From Austropuccinia psidii (taxonomy: Eukaryota > Basidiomycota > Pucciniomycetes > Pucciniales > Sphaerophragmiaceae), in the NCBI GenBank assembly GCA_023105745.1, contig JALGQZ010000002.1:79005785-79069784 (forward strand): a DNA stretch of 64,000 bases, in the 5' to 3' direction. The position numbers and the translations under genes were made by a program. Every line of letters starts with the position of its first letter. The stretch's first letter is position 1. The notes below the pieces were generated by a model. The model saw only the letters and a program-made list of their open reading frames with translations. It did not search any database and was not told where the DNA came from. Shown here in pieces: positions 47,201 to 58,866 of the stretch.

Positions 47201-49785
47201 TTTTTACTTAAATAAGAGGTCAATTAATTTTTCTTTCATTCTATCTGTTAATTCTTGATTGAATTCTGCCTCTTTAAGTTGTTCAGATATAAAAAGATCT
47301 TTTTCTGGCATCTTTTCTTCATTCTTAATAACTGTAATTTGTTTTTTGTTATTTAAGAAGCCAAACTTCTGTCTCTTATTGTCTCCTATAGTAAAATATC
47401 TATCCTTCTGGTTAGAGATATCTATACCATAGATTGATAAGTATTCATTTCCCAGGATAAAGTGATTACTGGTACAGTTGTCCATTACCACAAATTCCAC
47501 TTTAATTCTGACACATTGTGAAGGGTGAGGAAAAATTAGTGTTAAATCAATTATTCCAAGGGGCTTCATGCTCTCACTTGCACTACTGAATTTGACACCT
47601 TGTATTGGCATAAGTTTTTCTTGCCAGTCTGGGACAATGGTTTTTAAATAACTTTTGCCAACACAGGTGCAATATGCTCCTGTATCTAAGTTAACTTTTC
47701 CTTCTTGGTTATCAACCATAACAATACTTATACTTGATTCTCCAGCTGTATATCCCATTCCTCTTGCAGGTTTGGTTCTATACATTTTGGCATCTTGCAC
47801 ATTTGTGAGGTTTGTGTCAGATGTTCCAACTTGTGGTAAATTTGAGTTGACATCTAGTACTTCATAAATTATATCAATGTTATTAATTTCTGCATTAATT
47901 ATATTGATTTCATCACTTTCAGAAGTTTCTGATTCTTCTGTTTCTTTTTCAGAGTCAGATTCCTCCACTTTGTCATTGTGGTTTTCTGTTTCCACAATTT
48001 CATTGATTTTTGCCCTTTTTAGGCAATTATTGGCTAAGTGTCCAATACCTCCACATTTATGGCATTTCCTTTGCTCATTATTATTGGATGTACTGGGTTT
48101 GAAGGATTCTTTTGGTTTATCTTTTTTAATAAATGGTTTATTTGGGCTTTTAATGTCCAATTTCTTCCAATTCCTGCCCATTTTTGTTCTTGTCACTATA
48201 TCTTCCAGTGCATTAATGTACTCTTCTGTGGAGCATGGTTCTATACACCTGCTTCTTAGGGCATGTTCTAGCTCTCCTCCACATTTCTTGAGTATTTTCA
48301 TATGCACCATTTTTTGTGACATTTCTGAGTACAGTGCATTAAGCCTTTCAACTTGTTTCAGCAACCAAGTTAAAGGTTTATCTTTCTCTGGGTCAAAGAA
48401 AGGATTTTCAAATGCATTTTCTATCTTATACCTCCAGGCATCATTTGCCCACTTGGTGATTATTTCTTGTTTCCACCAAGACCAGGTATTTTTACCATTT
48501 GTTTGTCTTATGCCATAATACCATCTTTTTGCACATTTCTCAAACAATGAATGTAATCTTGCAGTGATTAATTCATCTGGTATGGCATAGTCTTCTTGTA
48601 ACATGTCAATTGTTTTAATAAATGACATGTGGTCATATTCCCCCTCTCCTGTGAATGTTGGCCATTCTTTCAGCTGAGGTGATTCCTTCATTAAGACTTG
48701 GTTATTTTCTTGGTGACTCAAGTCTGTTATGAAAGGATTTGTCAATTCCTCTTTTGTTTTAACAGGGCTTCTTATATGAGAAAATGGAGTTGATAACTTT
48801 GGCATATTTAAATTAGCCTCATTTATTTTATCTATTTTTTCAGTAATAAGCCTTATTTCACTTTGAATATCATCTTTTAGATGCATTCTTGCTTCATCAC
48901 TTTTTTCCACATGGTCCAAAAGTAATTTTTGGTGTGATGAAGGCTTTTCTTCAAATTTTTCTACATAAATACTTAATTTGTTTGATTTTTCTTTAAGATT
49001 GTCAATACTCACATCATAATTGATTGTCAAAGTTTTCTCTTTGATATCACTTATGTATTTGTACAATTCCTGGTGTCCTTGGATTAATTTCTGAGTATTG
49101 TCAATTAATACTTTTGGTTTATTATTTTCAATCATAAATTTTATGTTATCAATTTTTTTCTTATTTTGTACAACAAGTTTGGTTAAAGATGATAAGCTAT
49201 TATTTATTTCTTGGAAAGATAATAAACTATTTTTAATGTCTTTAAGAGGTAAAATACTATTTTTAAGCTCTGTTAAAGTATTTACAACATCAGGAGACAA
49301 GGTTATTTCTTTGGGAAATGGGGTTGTCTCATTCTTTGTTCCTCTTTGTCTTTGATTTCCATCAAAGTTCTGGCCATGTTGAAAATATTGTCCATGGCAT
49401 CCTTTTGGATTTTTGGGATTCTGTAGCTTGGGGAATATGGTTTCCTCCAATTCTTTTTCTTGTTCTTCTTCCCTTCTTGGGGAAGTGGGTTGGCTTGGGG
49501 CTTGCTGGTAGAAGCTACTGGGGCTTCTTCCTTGGTTGCCTCCCTCTTTTTGGTGTGGTAATCCTTGATTTTTTTGATTTGAGGTTTGGATGACAGTGGA
49601 TTCCATCCATTGGAGTATTTCACTATCTCCTCCTCTTTGAGGAACTTTTTCAGGATGTGCCAGGAGTTCATCACTCCTTGGTGTATTTGAGGCAGCATTT
49701 CCCAATCTTTGTCCTTTTACACTGTAATACTGCTTGTACTGGCTCATGTAGATGTCTATTTGAGCCCTTTGCATGTGATTTGTAC
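44211..49785 (-). pseudogene. Gag-Pol of the minus element, broken
   Basis: Collinear with the 1922-aa polyprotein. Gag has the capsid-type domain (PTFTGEGEYDHMSF) and zinc knuckle CHKCGGIGHLANNC (near 48022-48068). Protease reads DTGAYCTC (near 47680), reverse transcriptase YIDD (near 46631-46642), followed by RNase H. Integrase has its zinc domain (CQTCDRCQK) and core ([24 protein letters not shown]). The C-terminal chromodomain-like part ends at 44211. Premature ends lie at 47204, 46736, 46409, 45839 (with a small deletion before it) and 44628, so no polyprotein can be made. The long frame also stops 15 codons after the ATG equivalent to 14488, although the alternative frame there is intact. 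Confidence 0.88.
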
Positions 49786-50494
49786 CTATTTGAGTTACTC
49801 ATACTTAGCTCCAATTCAGGTTCAGATATCATGGGCATTTCTGGGACTTGCCTTTGGGATAAGGCACTTCCTTGTGTGGATTCTGTTCCACTGGGGATAT
49901 TGCCCTTTCTTTTCCCTTTTGAGGGATCAGTTCTACTTCTGAGTCCAGCTCAATCTGATTGGATGGAGTATTGGGAACCTCTTCTGGTAGTCATAATTTA
50001 AGAAAAAAAATAAAAGTATTTTAGGATAAAAATTCTTTTTATGGCGATTATAAAAGAGGTGCTCACCTTCAGAGTCTTGAATGGTGGGTCCTGGAAAGTC
50101 TAATTTCTTAGCTTTCTTTCTTTTAGTGATAACTGGTGTTGGAGAACTTTGACAAGTTTCTTCCAACAATCTCTCAACAGTAGTTTGGTTATCTTCTGTT
50201 GGGTTATCCTCAAACACTAAAAAAGACAAATAAATATAAGTCTTCTTATAAGAAGTGTTATTTTTTGGCAAGATATGGCAATTTTCCATGTAGAAATTGC
50301 TTTTATATCTTTAAAAAATTGAAATAAAGAAATGAATAAAAATAACTTTTTTTATTGGTTTTTAATATTTTTTAATATTTTTTATTTTTTTTATTTTTAT
50401 TTTTAAGGAATAAAATAAAAATTAATGTGATTCTTTATAAATTAAATTATAATAAAAATTATTTTTAATTTATATAATATCTTTTTTAATCACT
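49303..50494 (-). pseudogene. Spliced gag-N frame of the minus element, one frameshift
   Basis: Predicted exons on the minus strand: exon 1 ending at 50494 (A), 50216-50067, 49983-49852 and 49785-49303. Introns are 277, 83 and 66 nt; the third has a GC-AG donor (AAAG|GCAAGT). Joining exon 1 to exon 2 makes A|TG, then FEDNPTED. Exon 3 reads TPSNQIELDSEVE. Exon 4 has QIDIYMSQYKQYY, then a 1- or 2-base indel near 49710, then MLPQIHQGVMNSW. It ends RIPKIQKDAMDNIFNMARTL ... FPKK-stop at 49303. Intron phases and the stop position match the tandem element (14323-15268). Apart from the one frameshift it is preserved better than gag-pol. Splicing is predicted, not observed. Confidence 0.55.
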
Positions 50495-50693
50495 AGAGTC
50501 ACTCAAAGAAAGTTCTTGCAAGTCTAAGGATGTGAAAAAACCACGTGTAAGACAGTACAATTGCTTTCCAAATGCCTCAATAGCTTTTAAAATCAATAAA
50601 ATATAAAATTATTTTATAATTTTATGATTATAAATATAATTTATTATTGGAAAAGCCCAATTAGAATCTTTTTAAAAGGTCTTTTAAGTAAAT

Positions 50694-50711
50694 ATCACGG
50701 CCAGGCCCCCA
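50694..50711 (-). promoter_or_regulatory. Primer binding site of the minus element
   Basis: On the minus strand the 18 bases TGGGGGCCTGGCCGTGAT start two bases after the LTR end, identical in sequence and offset to the tandem element although the surrounding leaders have diverged. Confidence 0.65.
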
Positions 50712-50713
50712 AA

Positions 50714-52738
50714 TGTAAGGTTTGACTATGAAACAATAAGTAAAAATTAATAATATTTTACTTATTGTACTATGAATGTCCTTATAAATGAAATAAATAA
50801 GATAAGAATAATTATAATAATAAAGAATTATTATAATTATGGCGTAAAAATGATTATATTATTAATAAAATATAATAATATAATTTATATTAAAAAATAT
50901 AATATAATAAAATAAACATATTAATATAAAATAATTAATATATTTAAAGGCACTTTATTATTGTTACAAACAAATAATAAATGCGTAAAAAGCTGTTTTT
51001 TATTAATCAAAAACAATTAATAACAATATTATTACCAATATTAAAGTTATAAATTAATATAAATACTATTTATATTAATTAAAGAATTATTAAAATAATA
51101 ATAAAGAGAAAATTATTACAATAAGAGAAAATAACTTACTTTTAACACTTAATATAATAATTTTGAAATATTTTACACCAAAAAATATAAATACAACCTT
51201 TTCAAATTGTATTTACAATGAAAAATAAAGAAAATTACTAATATTCTTGATTTTTACGTGGAAATGAGTTTTAGAGAGATTTTTAACAAAAACAATTAAA
51301 TAAATGATTTAATCACGTCAAAATAGATGATTAGAACAAGGTGGTCTTTGGTCTTTAATAATATAATGGTTTTATATATAAAGAATAAAGAAATCACCTT
51401 TGATTTAATTGATTTAATGTTTTTGATGTGTCTGAGGGGAAAATAGAGTAAAAAGAGCTCTATTTATAGTAAATACCTCCCTCCTAGATTCCAGCAGGCT
51501 TCTGATAGACGTTTACTGATCATATCCACTGGAATTGATCAATGTTTCAAGGTTTGGAGATGATTACATCATGATCAAACCATATTGCATCATTATTACA
51601 CCATTATTTAGAGTTATCACTATAACTCTAAAGTTGATGACATCAGAGGCTTGGCAGAACCCCAAAATTCGTGGATTTTATTAGTTTTAATCATAAACTA
51701 ATAGTATTCACCAATTGTATCACTCATATGACTGTTAAACTTAATTTAAGGTTACAGTAGGTGATCATAACTGCGAAATTTAAGCTCAAACTTTGATCTT
51801 TAATAACTTTCAAGTTTTACACGCTACAGCAATTCAGAGAGTGAATTCTGATAGCCCGACATAACCTTATTATGCTGCCAAGAGCTTTTTCATTACATCA
51901 TCAAAACTCTAATTTTGATGATTTTTCTTGTAACTCATCTTTTCTGTCAAAATTCAATATTTTAAACTTCAAATCATGATTTCAGGGGGTTATACCCTGA
52001 ATTTAATAATAAAAATTACTTCATTCTTCACGAATGAACTAGTAGAATTCAACTGTGTGCTTTATTTTAAGTTTGGACCACTTTCACAACAAAGTGGTCA
52101 ACAGCTCTGTTGATTTTTATCAATATTTCATCATAGGTTTTAACCTTGTTTATAAGTTGTAAAATAAAGCTCATATCTGTGTTCTTACAGTAAATACGTG
52201 GTAACTTCATTTTTGGTTCATCACTCTATCTTGTATAGTTTAAGAGATATTAGCTATGATCCTTGAATATATGCGTTGACCAAAAAAGTGCATATATTCA
52301 GGTTAATTCCTTAAGTATTAGCATTGGAAATTAACTCATTAATTGTTTTATGTGTGAATTTCCATGGGGAATCCAATGGTACAATTTATTTCACATGTTG
52401 TTTCATTGGTTCTTGAAATAAATAAGGATTTATGGTTTTTATAAGGTATTATTCCTTATAACTCATTAAATATTGACTTTACAGATATGCCATAAAAATG
52501 GTATATGTGTATTTTACCATGGGGAATCAAATGGTATAATGTATCTCACATGTTGATTCATTGGTTTTAAGTTAAACCAATTTTTGTACCAATTTATGGT
52601 ATTTTTGTATTTTTGAAGTAATTATTTTTAATGTATAATTATTCTAAGTAATTTTAGTATAATTATCTTAAAGGTATAATTATTCTGAGTCTTTCTTGTG
52701 ACCCCATTGGGTATGTGGTCATATCTCAAAGGCTCACA
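50714..52738 (-). mobile_element. 5' LTR of the minus element
   Basis: 2025 bp; starts at 52738 on the minus strand, ends at 50714, followed by the primer site. A CAGGGGGTTATACCCTG hairpin lies near 51984. The sense strand downstream of the TATA box has one ATG (near 50929) that the 3' LTR lacks. Confidence 0.9.
51461..51468 (-). promoter_or_regulatory. TATA box in the 5' LTR of the minus element
   Basis: Minus-strand TATAAATA within ACTATAAATAGAGC, followed by AT-rich sequence nearly free of ATG. Best promoter candidate in the window. Confidence 0.5.
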
Positions 52739-53230
52739 TACACCTTCAAGGCCAACAATGTCCAGGGTGATGGGATCTGTGGCTACAGAACAGTATCCAA
52801 CTACATTTACAAGACTAAAGATCAATGGGCCGATGTCAGAGGTGACTTGGCTGAAGAAATGAAACAAAATCAAAACCTTTATGGAGCCATGAACACTTTA
52901 ATTACCTCAGTATCATCTTGGAAATAATTGAACAGTATGAAGATGTTGGAAAGGCTCCAAAAAGCAAGTGGATGTCCATTCCTGACATGGGGGATCCAAT
53001 TGCAAATAAGTATCAAAGACCAGTTTTCTTTTATTCCACAGTCAAATCTTTTTCTTTTTTCCCTTATTTCTGTCCTCCAAATGATAATTCCCTCATTTTC
53101 ATCTTCTTCTTGGATAGCTGTTCTGATTTTGCTCCTTTGGATATAATCTTTTTAGAGTTTATCCAGTCCCCCCATTACTGTGAATTGGGAATTTTATGTC
53201 CCACCACAAGCCCTGGGGTGGGCTGAGAAA

Positions 53231-54030
53231 TTTAAGAAACACAGGATGTTATATTTGTCCAATCTTCCTCCCCCCCCTCAGAACAGACCAATCATTTTGG
53301 AGGTTGATTCAGATTGATTGATTTTTGTATATACAATTTATGCCAATTTACCCCATCCTCAGTCCTATTTTTTTCTTAAATCCCACCTCAGTCCCCTTTT
53401 TTATCAAACATGTGGCACTTTTTTACTTAAAAAAAGTCAGATTACAAACAAGAAAAAAAAACATTTGAAAAAAAAACACTTATTGCACCTTCCGTTGTTG
53501 TCCCACCAAAACAATTCCCCCAATTTATAGGCTTCTGGTTCTCTATTGTCCATCTCCAACCCTTCATTTTGAGAAAGAATTGAAGGAAATTAATAAGTGG
53601 GAAGTTTTTATATTAATTTTTCAAAAATAGTCATACTACAAAGGTGGGAAAAAACCCCTTTTTGCGCCTTCACTTGTCCCACCAAAAGAAATTCCCAAAA
53701 TTATGGGCTTCTGGTTCTTTATTCTTCAGATTTTCCCATTCAATTCAAAAAAGAAGTGAAGGAAATTAATAAGTGGAAAGATTTTAAATGAATTTCTTAA
53801 AAAAAATATGCCATTTTGTCAAATTGGGCAAATTTGAGAAATTTGGCAAAAAAAATATGAAACAATTTGTGGATATTAATATCCCATGTTGGGAAAAGTA
53901 TGGCAACAAAAATTGAAAAAAATCTCAAAACTGATCCTGAGGAATTTTTTTTGACAAATGAGGTCACTTATTTCTTTTGGCCATAAATTGGTAAAAACAC
54001 ATCAGGGTTTATGTGTGTTTACCAACACCC
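53231..54030 (+). other. 3' non-coding end of the MULE
   Basis: AT-rich with C-runs. It holds a 176-bp tandem duplication (separate entry) and ends in the hairpin-forming terminal repeat at 54009-54030. No gene. Confidence 0.5.
53482..53780. repeat. Tandem duplication in the MULE 3' end
   Basis: Units at about 53482-53605 and 53659-53780 share GTCCCACCAAAA, GGCTTCTGGTTCT and GAAGGAAATTAATAAGTGG blocks, at a period of about 176 bp. Confidence 0.75.
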
Positions 54031-57000
54031 TAAAAAAAGAAAAATAAAACAAATAAAAAAATAAAAAAATACAAAAAAATAAAATAAAAGTGAAAAAATT
54101 GGAAAGAAAATTCCAGTTTTCCAACTCATTAGAAAACAACTTGGTATACATATCAGAAAGCCCCAAAGCTTGGTTAGAAACCCAATTCTATAAAAAATAA
54201 AAAGAAAAAGAGAAAATTGAGATTTGATTTTTGCCTTTTAAAAAAACATCCACATGTTTATTATTTGCACTTTTTTCTGGAAAGAAATTATGTAATCAAC
54301 AACATTTGAACTACAAAGAATAATTTAAAAGAATAAATTAACATTCAAAGAAATGAAAAACTGATATGAGAGTTGAAGAGGTTAAACCAGAAACGGGAAC
54401 CGTAAAAATTCAATACTTGCATGGGTTGTAAACTTATGTATAGCAAATTTTTTAGAAAATGAATTTAATGTGAAGGATGATGAGGTAATCAAAACAAAAT
54501 GTTTCAATTTTAAAAAATAATCAGCTCAGCCCACATAAGTGACATTTTTATTTCTTGGAAAAATGATCAAACTTAACACACTGTTAAATTTAAGCTGTAA
54601 GATACCTTTAATAATGCAATCTTTGCAATACATTGAAAAAATATTATGAAGATGGAAGAAGAGGATTATATTAACATTCTTAATAAGAAGAAGAGTGAAA
54701 GTATTCAAAATAAAGTACACTACTCCAGATTTAGAAATAGAAATGGCTAGATATTAAGCTTCAAACACTTGTGAAAAGAATTGGTTTAACATAAATATGG
54801 GATATTGATTAGTAATAAGAAAAAGAAATTTTTATCTATCAAGAAGATATAAAATCATTCCCCAAAAACGTTCAAAAGGCTAATAAAGTATACAAGGTGG
54901 AAAATCTGGCTGGATAATATTTCAGTTTTTCTTTCAAAAACAGACAAAAGTTAATGTTTTGGTAGTGGTTGCACATGTTAAGTGAGTTTATTTTTTCAAT
55001 AAACAGGAAAAATGAAATTGATGTGAATATTCTCAACAAAATTCAATAATAGAGGTTTATTTTCCTGTTAAAAATGATTTTAATTCAATACCCCCTTACA
55101 TTAATAAATATTGAACATGTTATTCATAAGGACACAAACAAATATCATGCAAAATCCATAATATTCTATTTCAATGGAGTTGCATTCTTAATTTCCAAAT
55201 ATGTGGATGGAAGTATCTGCAAAAATATTTCAAGATTAGAACCAAGTTTCAAGCAGGTTGGACCTGGGTTGGACTTGCTACCCTGGCTGGCGGGGGTAGC
55301 TTTTTTTTAATGGTTGTTGGTTTTATATTTGGTTTATTACCAAAGAGCTGATAAATCTGTAAATAGAGTGGAAAAAGGTTTCCCATATTTTGAATCATTG
55401 TGTTAATCCCTTTCTTGAGTTATTCATCAGTAATACCCAAAACTGTTCTTTTCTCATGAGTTTTTGAAGATAAATTCTTTTTCTTGTAATTTTTCCATTG
55501 ATCCCTCATATTGTTAGGGGTAAGCTTCAAAAATAAAATTGATTTTTTTTCAACCCCTTGGCCATTAATTTGACTACAATCTGTTTTTATCATGGGGGCC
55601 TTCCAATTGTGTATTTACAGAGGCGCCAAAACAAGATTCAAAATCCTCCTTGCTTTTGAGCCAACGTATTATTTCTAGATAGTTGTCTATTTTAAGATTT
55701 ACTGACTTTTTCAGATAAAAAGTAGAGTCTTTACTTGTTGAAGCTGATAGGTAATTGGATGAAATTATTTGAATAGTGAGAGTGAAGATGAAGCTGAAGA
55801 TGGGTGGTAAGCTATTAATTTTTTGATCTTTTCAATTGACAAAAGATGGATAAATCCCAAATCCAAACCTAATATAGTGACTTTGAAAGTTTCTCACCTT
55901 GAATTTTTCTAAAAAAAAGAAATAAAAGCTAAAACATACATGGGATTTTGATGCAAAAGATGTTGGTTTTTTGAAGTGATTCTTGGGCCAAAAAACCCAA
56001 TTAAAAAAGGAATTTTGCCTCAGGTCTGAGCCAGCCAGTTGTATATATAAACAGAAGATCTGTATTTATGAAGGAATGGGCTGTTTTTATATGAAATTAA
56101 AAATAATGTTTGATAAATTAATTTTTACCATTATACCACTCAAGCTCCTACTACTCTTGATTTACTCACAATATAGAGTCATCTGATGGTAATACTATAT
56201 ACTCTATTAATGTTTCAAGGAGTTAAATCAAAATAATTCTTTGAAAGATAATTCAACTTGAGAGAAAAAATATTAAAAAATATGTTTCAGTTATCTCCAG
56301 GCTTATCTGTCAATTCATATTCCTTGTTCTTAAATACTCTTATGATAAGTAGTTTAATGACAATTGGACAAATTTCAAATAAATTGGCTCTCTAGCCATC
56401 ATTGTTTATTATTTCACCACTTTTTTCCATCAAAATATTCCTGTATCAAATCTTGTGCTAGTGAATTTATCAAACATCTGACTCCAAAGAAATTCCCCAA
56501 TGATGGTCCTCATAGCATGCTTAAAATATGGAATTATAGATATGTTGGAGTTCTTTCTGAGGTGGTAAATAAGATTTATATTTTAAGCAAGAGAAATTAA
56601 CTTTGGATAGTAGGGGGATTATCTCATCAGCAATTCAAGAGCTCAATAGCTCTTAAAACTTGTTCTTCATATATTTTTGTAAGTATTTCTAATTTTTTAT
56701 TTTCAAAACCTCAAAAATTGGTCAAAGATAAGATTTGAAAATAGGAAGTTCATCTAATTATAAATAATTAATGCTTAAGCTCATTTTAAGAATAAGATAC
56801 ATATTATTTCAGAAAGACAATTCAATTAAAAATCAATTATTTTCATTTAAATTTATTTCTCAATTACCAAATGCATAGAAGCCATTAATTAAAGACTGCA
56901 CATTTTTGGGTTTTTTCAAAAGTTTTCCTAGCTTAAGGACCCAATTTCTTGTACCAAATAGCTTCAGGATTAATTTTAAGTCCTTTAATACAATAAAAAT

Positions 57001-58265
57001 TGCAAAAAAAACATTTTTTTGTGCCTAGTCTTTATCAGGTAATTATTTCAAAAAGATAGGAATACCACCAAATGTAAGCAGCTTCAGTTTTATTAACTAA
57101 GATTCTCAAGCTAAAATAGCTTCTTCAATTTAATAAAATAAGCGTGATTAATAGTGCAGTTCATCTTCCTTAAAAAACTCATATTTATCCAAATCAAAAC
57201 CTCTTACTCCATTGGCAACGCAAAAAAACTATAAGCACCACAAAATTCTTATGGAACTAACAATTAAAAGATAAAAATGGATAAACTTTTAAAGCCAATT
57301 ATTATTACAAAGCTTCAATTGATCATAATTTCAATTTTGAATTTTTAGAAACAAATATTATTAACACAAAGATTTTCTCAAGTTGAGATAATTTTACTAA
57401 ATACATTGATTTTTCTATTTCAGTGATATATTACTAATTAGCTTGTGGCTTCTAATATTGGAGAAAAATAAATCAAAAAGATGTTTTTCAGTTAATAAAT
57501 CAAGGATCTATAAGCATTCTTAATGTCTCTGAGGATGTAAATTTCTTATTTCTTTACTTTCAATAATGAAGCCCAAAAGCTAAATTTTGAAAAATGAGCT
57601 ATCAGGAATATAATAGAGGAATATGTTTGAAAAAGAAAAAAAAGTGGTATGTTGTTGATTTATATGTGAATATACTATTATTTTATAATACCCTATTCTC
57701 AAAATGTATTGTATCTTAGTTTAAGATTGATTTATTATATTGAAACTGAATATTCAACATCAGTTATTATTCATTGAAAGGAGCTATCTGCCAATTTTTT
57801 CCCTTCTTTATTTGCCTCAATAGAAATGTTTGGTCTTAATCTCCTTTTTAATTGAATTTATTTGGTTCACCTATTGGTTTTATACTTTGTTTTTTACCTT
57901 TACCTGACCTCAAAGTTAATTTGAAGGGAAATTCAAAGCAAAAGGAAATGGGATTTGCCAACTTTTATTTTAATTACAAGTGGCTTTATACTCTAGTATT
58001 CTCATCCGCGGAAACAACTAAAAGAAAAAGAAAGATCAATTTTTTTAAGGATTTGCTTGTTGTTAATTTTTAGCTGATATCAAAAAATACTTGAAACACT
58101 ATTTTTTTGTGGTTAATTTTCAAATTTTCCTCTTAATCTCAAATAGTTAATAAAAAAAGATCTTTGTGGCTACCAAAAAAGAAAATGTTGGAGTTTGGGG
58201 CTAAAAATATTGGTCAAAACTTAGTTTCCACAATTTGAAGATAAAATTTCTTAATCTATCAGAAA
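54031..58265. other. AT-rich region without recognisable genes
   Basis: About 4.2 kb. Only short open frames occur (for example 54526-54720 minus, 55074-55310 plus, 57852-58073 plus), with no motif I can assign. Probably old, decayed mobile DNA. Confidence 0.5.
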
Positions 58266-58866
58266 TTGGTAATTGGTAAAAGCAACTAAGCCTTTTGGTA
58301 AAAACATGTAAGTGCTTATGTATTTTTCCTTAAAAACTTAGGAGTTTTGTCCATACATAAGTAAAAACACATAAGCTTTTAGTAAAAACATATCAACAAT
58401 GCCCTGGACTCTTTTTCAATTAAACAAATAAAAAAATCTGCATTGGTAAAATTCTCCCCAAATCCCCCAAAAAAACATTCAAAAACAGTTTCCCGACAAA
58501 AAAAAACTTCTGAAATATATTCAATCCATTTTTCTCCTCCTTTGAAGGTTATTTTTTCAAAAATACCTTCTGAAAGATTTTTATCTTTTTTTGAATTCCC
58601 CAATAACCAAAATTATCATGCTTCTTGTTTTCCTTTATTAATCCAAAAGCAGTTTTTACCAAATCCCCTTACCTTATACCAATATATTTCTCATTCTAAA
58701 CTATTTTTGCTTTTTAAAGAATATCTTCTCTTTCCATAAACTTCATCTCCCCCTTTTCCTTTTATTTGAAATATGTTCTACTTATTTCCATATAAATTGC
58801 TAGAAACTCCAGCTTAAATTTGAATTCAGACCCTTGACCCTCTTTGAAAGAATTCTAATTATTTTC

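Larger units (their letters stand above)
42068..52738 (-). mobile_element. Ty3-like retrotransposon, minus orientation, degenerate
   Basis: LTRs 42068-44092 (3') and 50714-52738 (5'), each 2025 bp, flanked by the target duplication TACAC (42063-42067 and 52739-52743). It is related to the tandem element at 11582: same LTR ends (TGTGAGCCT...CAAACCTTACA), same primer site, same polypurine tract and collinear gag-pol. The LTRs differ from each other at many scattered sites and the coding region has five premature stops, so it is older than the tandem element. Confidence 0.92.
42024..53230 (+). pseudogene. OTU-like cysteine protease exon of the MULE gene, split by a retrotransposon
   Basis: The exon opens at 42024 (IPVSEYLPRFILKY), is interrupted at 42068, and resumes at 52744. 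Reading across the site, ignoring the duplicated TACAC, restores KYTFKANN in frame. It continues VQGDGICGYRTVS: the GDGxCGxR signature of OTU proteases, with the catalytic Cys codon at 52778-52780. A Met/Trp-containing stretch follows (KWMSIPDMGD, near 52952) after a stop at 52925. The region where the family's catalytic His is expected (near 53120) reads DFAPL without His. The domain would be the C-terminal half of the transposase protein; deubiquitinase-like activity is a family inference. Inactive here. Confidence 0.65.
39043..54030 (+). mobile_element. MULE DNA transposon with transposase-OTU gene, interrupted by a Ty3 element
   Basis: Terminal inverted repeats 39043-39064 and 54009-54030 (22 bp, 4 mismatches, GGGTRTTGGTAAA...). 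The 8 bases TAAAAAAA flank both ends and may be the target duplication, though the site is A-rich and the match could be chance. Without the nested 10.7-kb element it is about 4.3 kb. It holds a MULE transposase gene and an OTU-like domain in one transcription unit, both with stop codons. Confidence 0.7.

Noticed and set aside
47655..48518. Plus-strand frames of 70 to 213 codons inside the minus element
   Set aside because: Antisense shadows of its gag region; hydrophobic Ser/Phe/Leu-rich composition typical of such shadows.
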